From contig NZ_DFBS01000012.1 in assembly GCF_002366715.1 (NCBI RefSeq), positions 235,674 through 299,673 on the forward strand: 64,000 nt of DNA, in the 5' to 3' direction. The position numbers and the translations under genes were made by a program. The notes beneath the pieces were generated by a model that had not been told where the DNA came from, searched no databases, and saw only the letters and a list, made by a program, of their open reading frames with translations. This DNA comes from Halomonas sp. UBA3074. GTDB taxonomy: Bacteria; Pseudomonadota; Gammaproteobacteria; Pseudomonadales; Halomonadaceae. Below are positions 36,010 to 43,201 of the stretch, one piece after another (position 1 is the stretch's first letter; every line of letters begins with the position of its first letter).

Positions 36010-36507
36010 TCAAGCAGGCACAAAGCGCAGGGCAACGCCGTTATTACACCAGCGCAGGCCGGTAGGGTCTGGTCCATCTTCAAAGACATGGCCTTGATGG
36101 CCGCCACAGCGGGCACAATGGTATTCGGTACGTGGCCACACCAGTTTGAAATCAAGTTCGGTGAGCATGTGTCCTTCTACGTGCTCAAAAAAGCTTGGCC
36201 AGCCGGTACCGGAATCATATTTCATTTCACTGGTGAACAGTAATAGATCGCAGCCCGCACAGCGATACTCGCCCTCTCCCCACTGTTTATCTAAGGGGCT
36301 CGAAAAAGCGGGTTCAGTGCCATGGTCGCGAAGCACATTGTAGGCTTCATCGGAGAGCCGTTCGCGCCACTCTGCTTTACTTAGCTCTAGCTTCTCCAAG
36401 TCTGGCGCAGGTTCAAGATCAAGCCGTGGAAAGCCAAACGAGAGGCCTGGTATGGCCCCGACTACGCCGGTCAGTCCTGCTAAGCCTAAGAATTGACGTC
36501 TTTTCAT
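36010..36507 (-). CDS. msrB: Peptide-methionine (R)-S-oxide reductase with export signal
   Basis: A 165-residue MsrB repairing methionine-R-sulfoxide. Zinc cysteines are C83/C86 (CAGC) and C131/C134 (CARC). The catalytic cysteine is C154 in GLRWCNNGVALRF, a variant of the usual GxRYCxNS. The substrate pocket segment GTGWPSFF is intact. The N-terminus MKRRQFLGLAG, followed by a hydrophobic stretch, resembles a twin-arginine (RRxFL) signal or anchor. This suggests a periplasmic MsrB, unlike the cytoplasmic E. coli enzyme. GGGAG precedes the ATG. Confidence 0.9.
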   Translation of the reverse strand: MKRRQFLGLAGLTGVVGAIPGLSFGFPRLDLEPAPDLEKLELSKAEWRERLSDEAYNVLRDHGTEPAFSSPLDKQWGEGEYRCAGCDLLLFTSEMKYDSGTGWPSFFEHVEGHMLTELDFKLVWPRTEYHCARCGGHQGHVFEDGPDPTGLRWCNNGVALRFVPA

Positions 36508-36548
36508 GGGTATCGCTCCCGTGCTGTTCTGCGAAGAAAGTAGCCAAC

Positions 36549-36578
36549 AAAAAAGGGACAGTGCCGAAGCGCTGTCCC
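36549..36578 (-). terminator. Rho-independent terminator downstream of pckA
   Basis: On the minus strand, GGGACAG and CTGTCCC close a stem around CGCTTCGGCA, followed by six T residues. It lies about 150 bp after the pckA stop and just before the msrB start region. The gap between pckA and this hairpin holds no other recognisable element. Confidence 0.85.
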
Positions 36579-36728
36579 ATTTTGGCGTCGATCGATGTTA
36601 ATGGCGATCGCTTCTAACCACTTAGTCGTTCAAACCGTCGACTACTTACACTGGGCGATGGCCTTTTTGGCTAAATGCTTCTATAGCTAGCAAACGCACC
36701 GGCTCCAGGATTTACCCGCCGCACCCCA

Positions 36729-38282
36729 TTAGGTTAACTGGGGGCCCGCCTGAATGATTGCTTCGTTAACACCTTCGAACTTCTTGAAGTTATCGACGAA
36801 CTTGGTCGCCAGCTCTTTAAGGTGGCGGTCATAGGCGTCACGGTCCTGCCAGGTTTCACGCGGGTCGAGCAGGCTGGAATCAACGCCCGGCACGGCGACA
36901 GGCACTTGCAGGTTCAGGCCGTCGATGTGCTTGGTATCGATATCGCGCAGCACGCCGGACTGAATGGCACTGATGATGGCGCGCGTCGTCGGGATAGAGA
37001 AGCGCGAGCCGCCTTCACCGTAAGCACCGCCAGTCCAGCCAGTGTTGACCAAATATACCTGCGCATCTTTCTTATCGACACGCTTGATCAGCAGGTCAGC
37101 GTATTCGCGTGCAGGACGCGGGAAGAACGGCGCACCAAAGCAGGTGGAGAACGTGGCAGCCAAGCCTTCAGAAGAGCCCATTTCAGTCGAGCCTACCTTG
37201 GCGGTATAACCGGACAGGAAGTGATAGGCCGCGGCTTCTTTGCTAAGAATCGAGACAGGAGGCAGCACACCGGACATATCGCAGGTCAGGAAGACAATTG
37301 CATTCGGCTCGCCCGCCAGGTTTTCCGGTACGCGCTTCTCGACATGCTCCAATGGGTAAGCGGCACGCGAGTTCTGCGTCAGGCTATCATCGGCGTAGTC
37401 GGGCTCACGACGGTCATCCAGCACGACGTTTTCAAGCACGGTACCAAACTTGATTGCGTTCCAAATGACCGGCTCATTCTTTTCAGAAAGATCGATGCAC
37501 TTAGCGTAGCAGCCGCCTTCCATATTGAAGACGATGTCGTCACCCCAGGCGTGCTCATCATCACCGATCAAAAAGCGCGCCTGATCGGCAGAAAGCGTGG
37601 TTTTACCGGTGCCAGAGAGACCGAAGAAGAGGCAGGTTTCGCCATCTTCACCGACGTTCGCGGAGCAGTGCATCGGCAGGACGTCAGCGGCCGGCAGCAG
37701 GAAGTTCTGCACGGAGAACATGGCTTTTTTCATTTCACCAGCGTAACGCATACCAGCAATCAGCACTTTTTTCGCGGCGAAGTTGATGATCACACAGCCA
37801 TCAGAGTTAGTGCCGTCGCGAGAAGGATCACACTCAAAGCCTGCGGCGTTCAGAATGGTCCATTCTTCTTTGGCAGCCTGGTTGTAAGCCAAGGGGCGCA
37901 CAAACATGGTACGGCCAAACAGGTTTTGCCAAGCGGTCTCGGTGGTGACACGCACCGGCAGGTAATGCGTCGCATCACTGCCCACATGAAGCTCAGAGAC
38001 AAAGTGCTCTTGGCTGTTCAGGTAATCATCGACCCGGTTCCACAAGGCATCGAACTTATCTGCATCGAAGGGGCGGTTGACGCTCCCCCAATCGATTTGG
38101 CTGCGGGTAGAGGGCTCATCGACAATAAAGCGGTCTTTCGGTGAGCGGCCGGTACGCAGGCCTGTATTAACTACCAGAGCACCGTTAGCCGAGAGGCGGC
38201 CTTCGCCACGTGCCACGGCGCGCTCGATAAGTTCGGCGCTGCTGAGATTGACGTGGGCTTGGGGAGCTTGAGTCGTGGTCAT
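36729..38282 (-). CDS. pckA: Phosphoenolpyruvate carboxykinase (ATP)
   Basis: Gluconeogenic enzyme converting oxaloacetate and ATP to PEP, CO2 and ADP. A 517-residue ATP-type enzyme. The kinase-1a P-loop is FGLSGTGKTTLSAD (about 233-246), the metal/kinase-2 region is FLIGDDEHAWGDD, and the substrate segments MRYAGEMKKAMFS and RVDKKDAQVYLVNTGWTGG are in place. It sits downstream of hslO, as in E. coli. A 358-bp upstream gap includes the hslO terminator and would carry the pckA promoter. Confidence 0.96.
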   Translation of the reverse strand: MTTTQAPQAHVNLSSAELIERAVARGEGRLSANGALVVNTGLRTGRSPKDRFIVDEPSTRSQIDWGSVNRPFDADKFDALWNRVDDYLNSQEHFVSELHVGSDATHYLPVRVTTETAWQNLFGRTMFVRPLAYNQAAKEEWTILNAAGFECDPSRDGTNSDGCVIINFAAKKVLIAGMRYAGEMKKAMFSVQNFLLPAADVLPMHCSANVGEDGETCLFFGLSGTGKTTLSADQARFLIGDDEHAWGDDIVFNMEGGCYAKCIDLSEKNEPVIWNAIKFGTVLENVVLDDRREPDYADDSLTQNSRAAYPLEHVEKRVPENLAGEPNAIVFLTCDMSGVLPPVSILSKEAAAYHFLSGYTAKVGSTEMGSSEGLAATFSTCFGAPFFPRPAREYADLLIKRVDKKDAQVYLVNTGWTGGAYGEGGSRFSIPTTRAIISAIQSGVLRDIDTKHIDGLNLQVPVAVPGVDSSLLDPRETWQDRDAYDRHLKELATKFVDNFKKFEGVNEAIIQAGPQLT

Positions 38283-38446
38283 GTCGATTCCTGGGCCTTG
38301 AGGCCATTATATCTCGTTACCGGGCGCTAGAAGCTGTCTACAAAGGAGGGCTGAGCTACTTTGTAATCACCTTCTTTCCGACGCCTTAAAGTTCACCCCA
38401 GCCCTGCTAATTCGGCTGGGTACGCTGAAGTCCGGCGCATTATGGC

Positions 38447-38474
38447 AAAAAGAAAGCCCCCGGGAAACGGGGGC
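38447..38474 (-). terminator. Rho-independent terminator of hslO
   Basis: On the minus strand GCCCCCG and CGGGGGC form a 7-bp GC stem with a five-base loop, followed by TTTCTTTTT. It lies about 170 bp after the hslO stop and 165 bp before the pckA start. In between is an inverted repeat TTGTAGT-N6-ACTACAA (38489-38508) that might be a protein-binding site. Confidence 0.85.
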
Positions 38475-38488
38475 GAAGATCAAATATC

Positions 38489-38508
38489 TTGTAGTTAAAC
38501 TACTACAA
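38489..38508. promoter_or_regulatory. Inverted repeat TTGTAGT-N6-ACTACAA
   Basis: A perfect 7-bp inverted repeat with a 6-bp spacer, in an AT-rich stretch between the hslO stop and its terminator. It could be a regulator site connected with pckA, but it lies upstream of a terminator relative to pckA. It could equally be part of the 3' UTR structure of hslO. Confidence 0.35.
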
Positions 38509-38640
38509 AGACACTATATTTTGTGTTGCAGCGCAGTAGGAATTAAAACGCCCGTTTAGCCAACGTGCCAAATTCATTGAATCTACTGGCCCTCCTCGTT
38601 TGGCGCTAAAATCCAAGCTCCCGCGCGCTCGACTACACAC

Positions 38641-39516
38641 TTAGTGAATTGTAGGGGATGGCGCTTCAGGGTCGTCCAACAAAGTTTCAATATCCGCTGC
38701 CGTGTAGTGATATTTCGTGTGGCAAAAGTGGCATTGAGTGTCGATAGCGCCCTGTTCGTGGAGAATATCGCGCAACTCGTCTTTGCCTAATGAGTGCAAC
38801 GCATGGCTCATCCGCTCCCGCGAGCAAGTACAGCCAAAACGCAACGCCTTCGGGTCGAACACGCGCACGGTTTCTTCATGGTAGAGGCGATAGAGCACTT
38901 CGCGCTGCTCTAAACCGAGCAACTCTTCGGTTTTGATCGTATCGGCCAACTGCACGCTGCGATCCCAGGCATCGACATCCTGGTTTTGTGACTCTTCCGG
39001 CAGGCGCTGCAGCAGTAGTCCTCCAGCGCGTTTCTCATCGGCCGCTAACCATAACCGGGTGGGCAACTGCTCAGATTGGCTGAAGTAGGCTTCCAGACAG
39101 CCGCCCAGCGTTTCTTGATCCAGCGCGACAATCCCTTGGTAGCGATGCCCTTCGCGGGGGTCGAGTGTGATCACGATTTGGCCTTCGCCGACCAGCTCGC
39201 GGAAGGAGGCATGCTCACTCGGCAGCGCGGCGTCTTCCGCGATGCGGGCAATCGCGCGTAGCTCACCACCGGGGTTGGACTCGGCCATCAGCAGTGACAA
39301 CACGCCGCGCCCGCGTACTTCAATGCTCAGCGTGCCATCCAATTTCACGGTATCGGTGAGCAGTGCGACGGCCGCGAGCAGCTCGCCCAATAGCTCATTG
39401 ACCGCGGGTGGATAGGCGTGACGGTCCAACACCTCGTGGTAGGCGGCCGCTAAGGTAACGATCTCACCACGAACATTGGTGTGATCGAACATAAAGCGCT
39501 GAATTTGATCGGACAT
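38641..39516 (-). CDS. hslO: Hsp33 redox-regulated chaperonin
   Basis: A 291-residue cytoplasmic holdase activated by oxidative unfolding. The C-terminal zinc switch is intact: CxC in RFGCTCSRER and CxxC in TQCHFCHTKYH. The N-terminal domain begins MSDQIQRFMFDHTNVRGE, as in other Hsp33 proteins. I chose the ATG at 39516; a TTG three codons upstream is in frame. It follows hslR by about 40 bp, in the order yrfG-hslR-hslO-pckA known from E. coli. A strong terminator follows. Confidence 0.95.
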   Translation of the reverse strand: MSDQIQRFMFDHTNVRGEIVTLAAAYHEVLDRHAYPPAVNELLGELLAAVALLTDTVKLDGTLSIEVRGRGVLSLLMAESNPGGELRAIARIAEDAALPSEHASFRELVGEGQIVITLDPREGHRYQGIVALDQETLGGCLEAYFSQSEQLPTRLWLAADEKRAGGLLLQRLPEESQNQDVDAWDRSVQLADTIKTEELLGLEQREVLYRLYHEETVRVFDPKALRFGCTCSRERMSHALHSLGKDELRDILHEQGAIDTQCHFCHTKYHYTAADIETLLDDPEAPSPTIH

Positions 39517-39557
39517 AATGGGCAACCTAGGGTTAACTGGTGTATTAAAGACAGGGG

Positions 39558-39947
39558 TTATTCACCCTGGTGACGCTGAAAGCGCTGAATGTCGCGGCGC
39601 TGCTTTTTGTCAGGCCGTTTGAGCGGGTGTTGCATGACTTCATTGGTAAGGCGTCTTGCCTCTGCTTCTTTGGCACGGCGCTGTACGCTCTCATCGGTTT
39701 CGGCATACAGCGTGCGCGCTTCCGGGGCACCGCGGCGCTGGTCGGAAAGCGAGATGACTTCTACTTCGTAAATATCCCAGCCCTGTGGCACACGGATAAT
39801 GGCCCCTAGCTCGACCTGCTTGCTGGTTTTCGCCCGGGCGCCATCGTATTGCACTTTGCCACCTTCAATGGCTTTCTTAGCCAGCGCGCGGGTCTTGAAG
39901 AAGCGTGCTGCCCAGAGCCATTTATCCAAGCGTACGCTCTCACTCAT
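39558..39947 (-). CDS. hslR: Ribosome-associated heat-shock protein Hsp15 (S4 domain)
   Basis: A 129-residue RNA-binding protein that rescues stalled 50S subunits carrying peptidyl-tRNA. The S4 domain occupies the N-terminal half (VRLDKWLWAARFFKTRALA, then KKAIEGGKVQYDG). The C-terminal tail is basic (HPLKRPDKKQRRDIQRFQRH). Its ATG overlaps the yrfG stop (ATGA at 39944-39947), so the two are translationally coupled. Confidence 0.95.
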   Translation of the reverse strand: MSESVRLDKWLWAARFFKTRALAKKAIEGGKVQYDGARAKTSKQVELGAIIRVPQGWDIYEVEVISLSDQRRGAPEARTLYAETDESVQRRAKEAEARRLTNEVMQHPLKRPDKKQRRDIQRFQRHQGE

Positions 39948-40636
39948 GGGTGCTCTCCTTGCCTATCTGACAGCTGTTCCGGCCGTTGTTCGGGTAACAA
40001 ATGCGCGAACCGGTCAAGCACTATGAACTCCTGTAACTCCTTTTCAGGCCGCTGGCTGTCAGGTTGTTTAATGCCCAATAAATATTTGATGCCGAATTCA
40101 CGCGCGCTCTCCAACACACGGGGATTGTCATCGATAAATAGCGTGCGCGCCGGATCAAAGGCTTCAATTTCTTGTAATGCAAACCAGAACGCCTGCTCCT
40201 CTTTGGCAGCGCCGACATCTTCGGAGGAGACGATGGCGTCTAAATAGCTTTCCAGGCCGGTAAGCGGCAGCTTGAGTGATAAACTGGCGCGATCAGCGTT
40301 GGTGGCAAGCACCACCCTGGGGTGCGCTAATTTTAGCCACTTCAGAAAATCCAGTGCATCGCTGCGCAGCCCGATCAGGTGCTGCACCTCCCGCTTCAGG
40401 GCCACGATATCTACTCCTAATTCGCGGCTCCAGTACGCCAAGCTATACCAATTCAGGGTACCCTGCTCACCGATAATGCGGGCACGCAGCGCGTCTTGCG
40501 AGGCTTCATCCAGTTGATGCAGCTCACGGTAGCGTCGCGGTAAATGCTCCAGCCAAAAGTGGCTATCGAAATGTAAATCCAGCAGCGTACCGTCCATATC
40601 GAGGAGGACGGTATCTATCTCGCGCCAATCAATCAT
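39944..40636 (-). CDS. yrfG: HAD-family GMP/IMP nucleotidase YrfG
   Basis: A HAD hydrolase of about 230 residues, related to E. coli YrfG, which dephosphorylates GMP and IMP. Motif I is VLLDMDGTLLDLHFDSHFW (about 8-26), motif II VVLATNA, and motif IV LFIDDNPRVL. I chose the ATG at 40636 (MIDWREID), with GGAG five bases upstream; the longer frame to 40699 would enter the nudE promoter. It is divergent from nudE, as in E. coli, although igaA is absent here. Confidence 0.9.
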   Translation of the reverse strand: MIDWREIDTVLLDMDGTLLDLHFDSHFWLEHLPRRYRELHQLDEASQDALRARIIGEQGTLNWYSLAYWSRELGVDIVALKREVQHLIGLRSDALDFLKWLKLAHPRVVLATNADRASLSLKLPLTGLESYLDAIVSSEDVGAAKEEQAFWFALQEIEAFDPARTLFIDDNPRVLESAREFGIKYLLGIKQPDSQRPEKELQEFIVLDRFAHLLPEQRPEQLSDRQGEHP

Positions 40637-40713
40637 TGCCGCTCCAGTCGCATAAGGAGTAAGCGTGCTATTGTAGCGTAACCGCCTTTTTCCAGCCATG
40701 GAGGCACAGGTTT

Positions 40714-41355
40714 ATGTCTACATACCCACCAACGCAGCCACCCTCGAACCGCACTGAAGATGGCCGCGATACTCGCTCCGGCTACCAGCGTAAGCCGCAA
40801 ATTCTTTCGCGTACGCGCGTTGCCCAGAGCCGCTTGTTTCAGATTGAGTCGCTAGATCTGCGCTTTTCCAATGGCGAAGAGCGTCAATTCGAACGCTTGA
40901 CCGGCGCTGACCGCGGCGCAGTGATGATGGTGGCAATGCCTGATCCAGACCACGTACTGCTCATTCGTGAATACGCGGCTGGATTTGAAGATTATGTGCT
41001 CACGTTGCCAAAGGGCCTGGTCGACCCCGGCGAAGATATCATTACCGCCGCCAACCGTGAGTTGATGGAAGAGTGTGGGGTGGGTGCGCACCGCATCGAG
41101 CCGCTCGTTGAGCTTTCCCTGGCACCCAACTATATGCGCCACCGCATGCAGGTGCTGCTCGCCACCGACCTGTACCCCAAACGCCTGCCGGGCGATGAAC
41201 CCGAGCCGCTGATCGTCGAAACCCATGCGATCGAAGACCTACCCGCGTTACTGTTACGCGAAGATTTTCATGAGGCCCGCGCCATCGCCGCACTCTATAT
41301 CGCCCGTGACAGGCTGCGAGAAGAGAAGCGCGATAGCGCGACGGATCTGCTTTGA
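40714..41355 (+). CDS. nudE: ADP-compounds Nudix hydrolase NudE
   Basis: A 213-residue Nudix enzyme that hydrolyses ADP-ribose, NADH and Ap3A. The Nudix box is GLVDPGEDIITAANRELMEE, followed by CG. The N-terminal extension of about 25 residues is polar and not conserved. GGAGG lies upstream of the ATG. It faces the Gfo/Idh/MocA gene across a palindromic-repeat array; the cysQ gene that often follows nudE is not present. Confidence 0.92.
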   Translation: MSTYPPTQPPSNRTEDGRDTRSGYQRKPQILSRTRVAQSRLFQIESLDLRFSNGEERQFERLTGADRGAVMMVAMPDPDHVLLIREYAAGFEDYVLTLPKGLVDPGEDIITAANRELMEECGVGAHRIEPLVELSLAPNYMRHRMQVLLATDLYPKRLPGDEPEPLIVETHAIEDLPALLLREDFHEARAIAALYIARDRLREEKRDSATDLL

Positions 41356-41412
41356 AGTAAAAACGCAAAGCTTTCCTTGTACACTGCAGGTATTTTCCTG
41401 ATGCCGTTGCGA

Positions 41413-41798
41413 CCTGTGTCATTGCGAGGAGCCCCCTGCTCTCGATGTCATTGCGAGGAGCGCAGCGACGCGGCAATCTCCACCCGCGGCGGCATTCCAA
41501 CTCGAGATTGCTTCACTGCGTTCGCAATGACACACCCCATGCCGTGGAGAGGAGCGCCCTGCTCTTGATGTCATTGCGAGGAGCGCAGCGACGCTGCAAT
41601 CTCCACCCGCGGCGGCACCTCAACCCGAGATTGCTTCACTGCGTTCGCAATGACATACCCAATGCCGGGAGAGGAGACCCTGACCTCTATGTCATTGCGA
41701 GGAGTGCAGCGACGCGGCAATCCCAACCCGCGGCGGCACCCCAACCCGAGATTGCTTCACTGCGTTCGCAATGACAGAAGGCCTGCGTTCGCAATGAC
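41413..41798. repeat. 122-bp tandem array of palindromic repeats (three units)
   Basis: Three tandem units begin with ATGTCATTGCGAGGAG at 41445, 41568 and 41689 (periods 123 and 121 bp). Each holds a forward arm, the linker CACCCGCGGCGGCA or a close variant, and an inverted arm AGATTGCTTCACTGCGTTCG followed by CAATGACA. Fragmentary arms occur at both ends. The array fills the space between the convergent nudE and oxidoreductase genes. Open frames across it are by-products of the repeat. Confidence 0.85.
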
Positions 41799-41827
41799 AA
41801 AGAGCTCTCTCAGCTTCACTTTCTGCT

Positions 41828-42886
41828 TTAAAGATGGTTTTTCAAAGCGATCCAGCGCCGCTGGCGGTGGCTGTCAAGCCCTGCTTCCAGCAATGCCATC
41901 GAACGCAGGGCGTCGTCGACGCTTACCGGTAGCGGGGCTTTGTCGCGGATAGCAGCGGCGATGCCCTGGTAATACGCCAGGTAGTCGCCCAGCAGCGTTG
42001 GGTACTCGTTGCGGATGAGCGGTGCGTTTTCACCCTCCCCTTCACGCAACGTTAGGATGCCAGGCTGACTATCGATGCCCCACTGTGACGTAGGCACTTC
42101 GCCTGCCTTCAAGCGGTCTTCCTGAGGATCCAGACCATATTTAACGAAGCTGCCTTGGGTGCCATGAATCCGAAAGCGCGGCGTAGGGTCGGCGACCAGC
42201 GTGCTCGCGGCGAGCGTCACGCGAAAATCCTCATAATCGAGCAAGGCCAGGAAGTCATCGTCGGCCTTGGCGCCATCACGCAAGGTGCCCAACTCAAGCA
42301 GAATGGCCTGAGGCATGCCAAACAGCTCACAGGCCTGATCCAGCAAATGCGGCCCCAGGTCGTACCAAATGCCGCCACCAGGCGTCGCTTTCTCGCGCCA
42401 GCGGTCACGCACTTCCGGTCGAAAGCGGTCAAAATGCGATTCAACATTCACTACTCGACCCAGCGTACCCGCTTCCAGCAGCGCTTTAACGGTCAAGAAG
42501 TCGCTATCCCAACGGCGGTTGTGAAAGACTGACAGTAAGCGCTCTTTTTCATCCGCCAACTTTTTAAGCAACCGTCCTTCCGAAAGCGTGACCGTAAAAG
42601 GCTTGTCGACGACGACATGCTTACCCGCCGTGAGTGCCGCCTTGGCGAGCGAAAAATGTGTGTCGTTTGGCGTAGGAATAACGATCAAATCAATATCCTT
42701 GCGCTGACACAGTGCCATCGCCTGGCTCTCGACTTCCACCCCAGGCAGCGACGCCTGCACCTTGGCCGCATCGCTCGAGGAGACCGCGACCAAATCCAGG
42801 CCTTCCGTGGCCTGAATCAGCGGCGCGTGGAACGTTTGGCTCGCAAAACCGTAGCCGACTAATCCAACGTTTATAATCGCCTTCAT
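41828..42886 (-). CDS. Gfo/Idh/MocA-family oxidoreductase
   Basis: A 352-residue NAD(P)-dependent oxidoreductase close in layout to E. coli YdgJ. The Rossmann motif is VGLVGYGFASQTFHAPLI (about 7-24). The catalytic lysine is in VVVDKPFTV (about 93-101). The C-terminal domain includes FHNRRWDSDF and GGGIWYDLGPHLLDQA with the active-site Asp/His pair. Substrate is unknown; relatives act on sugars or inositols. It appears monocistronic. Confidence 0.88.
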   Translation of the reverse strand: MKAIINVGLVGYGFASQTFHAPLIQATEGLDLVAVSSSDAAKVQASLPGVEVESQAMALCQRKDIDLIVIPTPNDTHFSLAKAALTAGKHVVVDKPFTVTLSEGRLLKKLADEKERLLSVFHNRRWDSDFLTVKALLEAGTLGRVVNVESHFDRFRPEVRDRWREKATPGGGIWYDLGPHLLDQACELFGMPQAILLELGTLRDGAKADDDFLALLDYEDFRVTLAASTLVADPTPRFRIHGTQGSFVKYGLDPQEDRLKAGEVPTSQWGIDSQPGILTLREGEGENAPLIRNEYPTLLGDYLAYYQGIAAAIRDKAPLPVSVDDALRSMALLEAGLDSHRQRRWIALKNHL

Positions 42887-42939
42887 TTGATTCCTTACTC
42901 GGGCTGACCGTGTGTTTCAGCTGTGTGTAATCTTAAGCA

Positions 42940-43050
42940 GACCGCTGTAGCCGGTGTCCAGGCCGCGGCGCCTTCTGCCATCGCTGCCTCGCGGCGAGCC
43001 GCCAGCTCAGCATCGCTCAAGTTGACGTTGATCGTCCGATTTGAATTGTG
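42940..43050 (-). pseudogene. Remnant of an IlvD/Edd-family dehydratase C-terminus
   Basis: On the minus strand one frame reads NRTINVNLSDAELAARREAA, followed by MAEGAAAWTPA. This is the C-terminal segment typical of dihydroxy-acid and sugar-acid dehydratases (NRTIN-L-SDEELA-RR). The homology begins abruptly at about 43050, has no start codon or upstream domain, and dissolves after WTPA. The rest of the 315-bp gap between the oxidoreductase and chemoreceptor genes shows nothing recognisable. Probably the tail of a deleted gene. Confidence 0.5.
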
Positions 43051-43201
43051 GCATGAGCACTACCGAGAGACTAGATGCAGGCACGGGCAGTTGAGACTGA
43101 AGATTAAGGCTGAAGTGAGATTCTTGACGAATCACAGAGATAAGCGCCTTCCATGGCACTGAGGTTGTGGCACCGCTGGATTATAGGGTGGCGCCGCTGG
43201 C

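Noticed and set aside
36822..38144. A 440-codon open frame antisense to pckA
   Set aside because: It is the reverse-strand shadow of a well-conserved enzyme with strong codon bias; no family resemblance and no ribosome-binding site.
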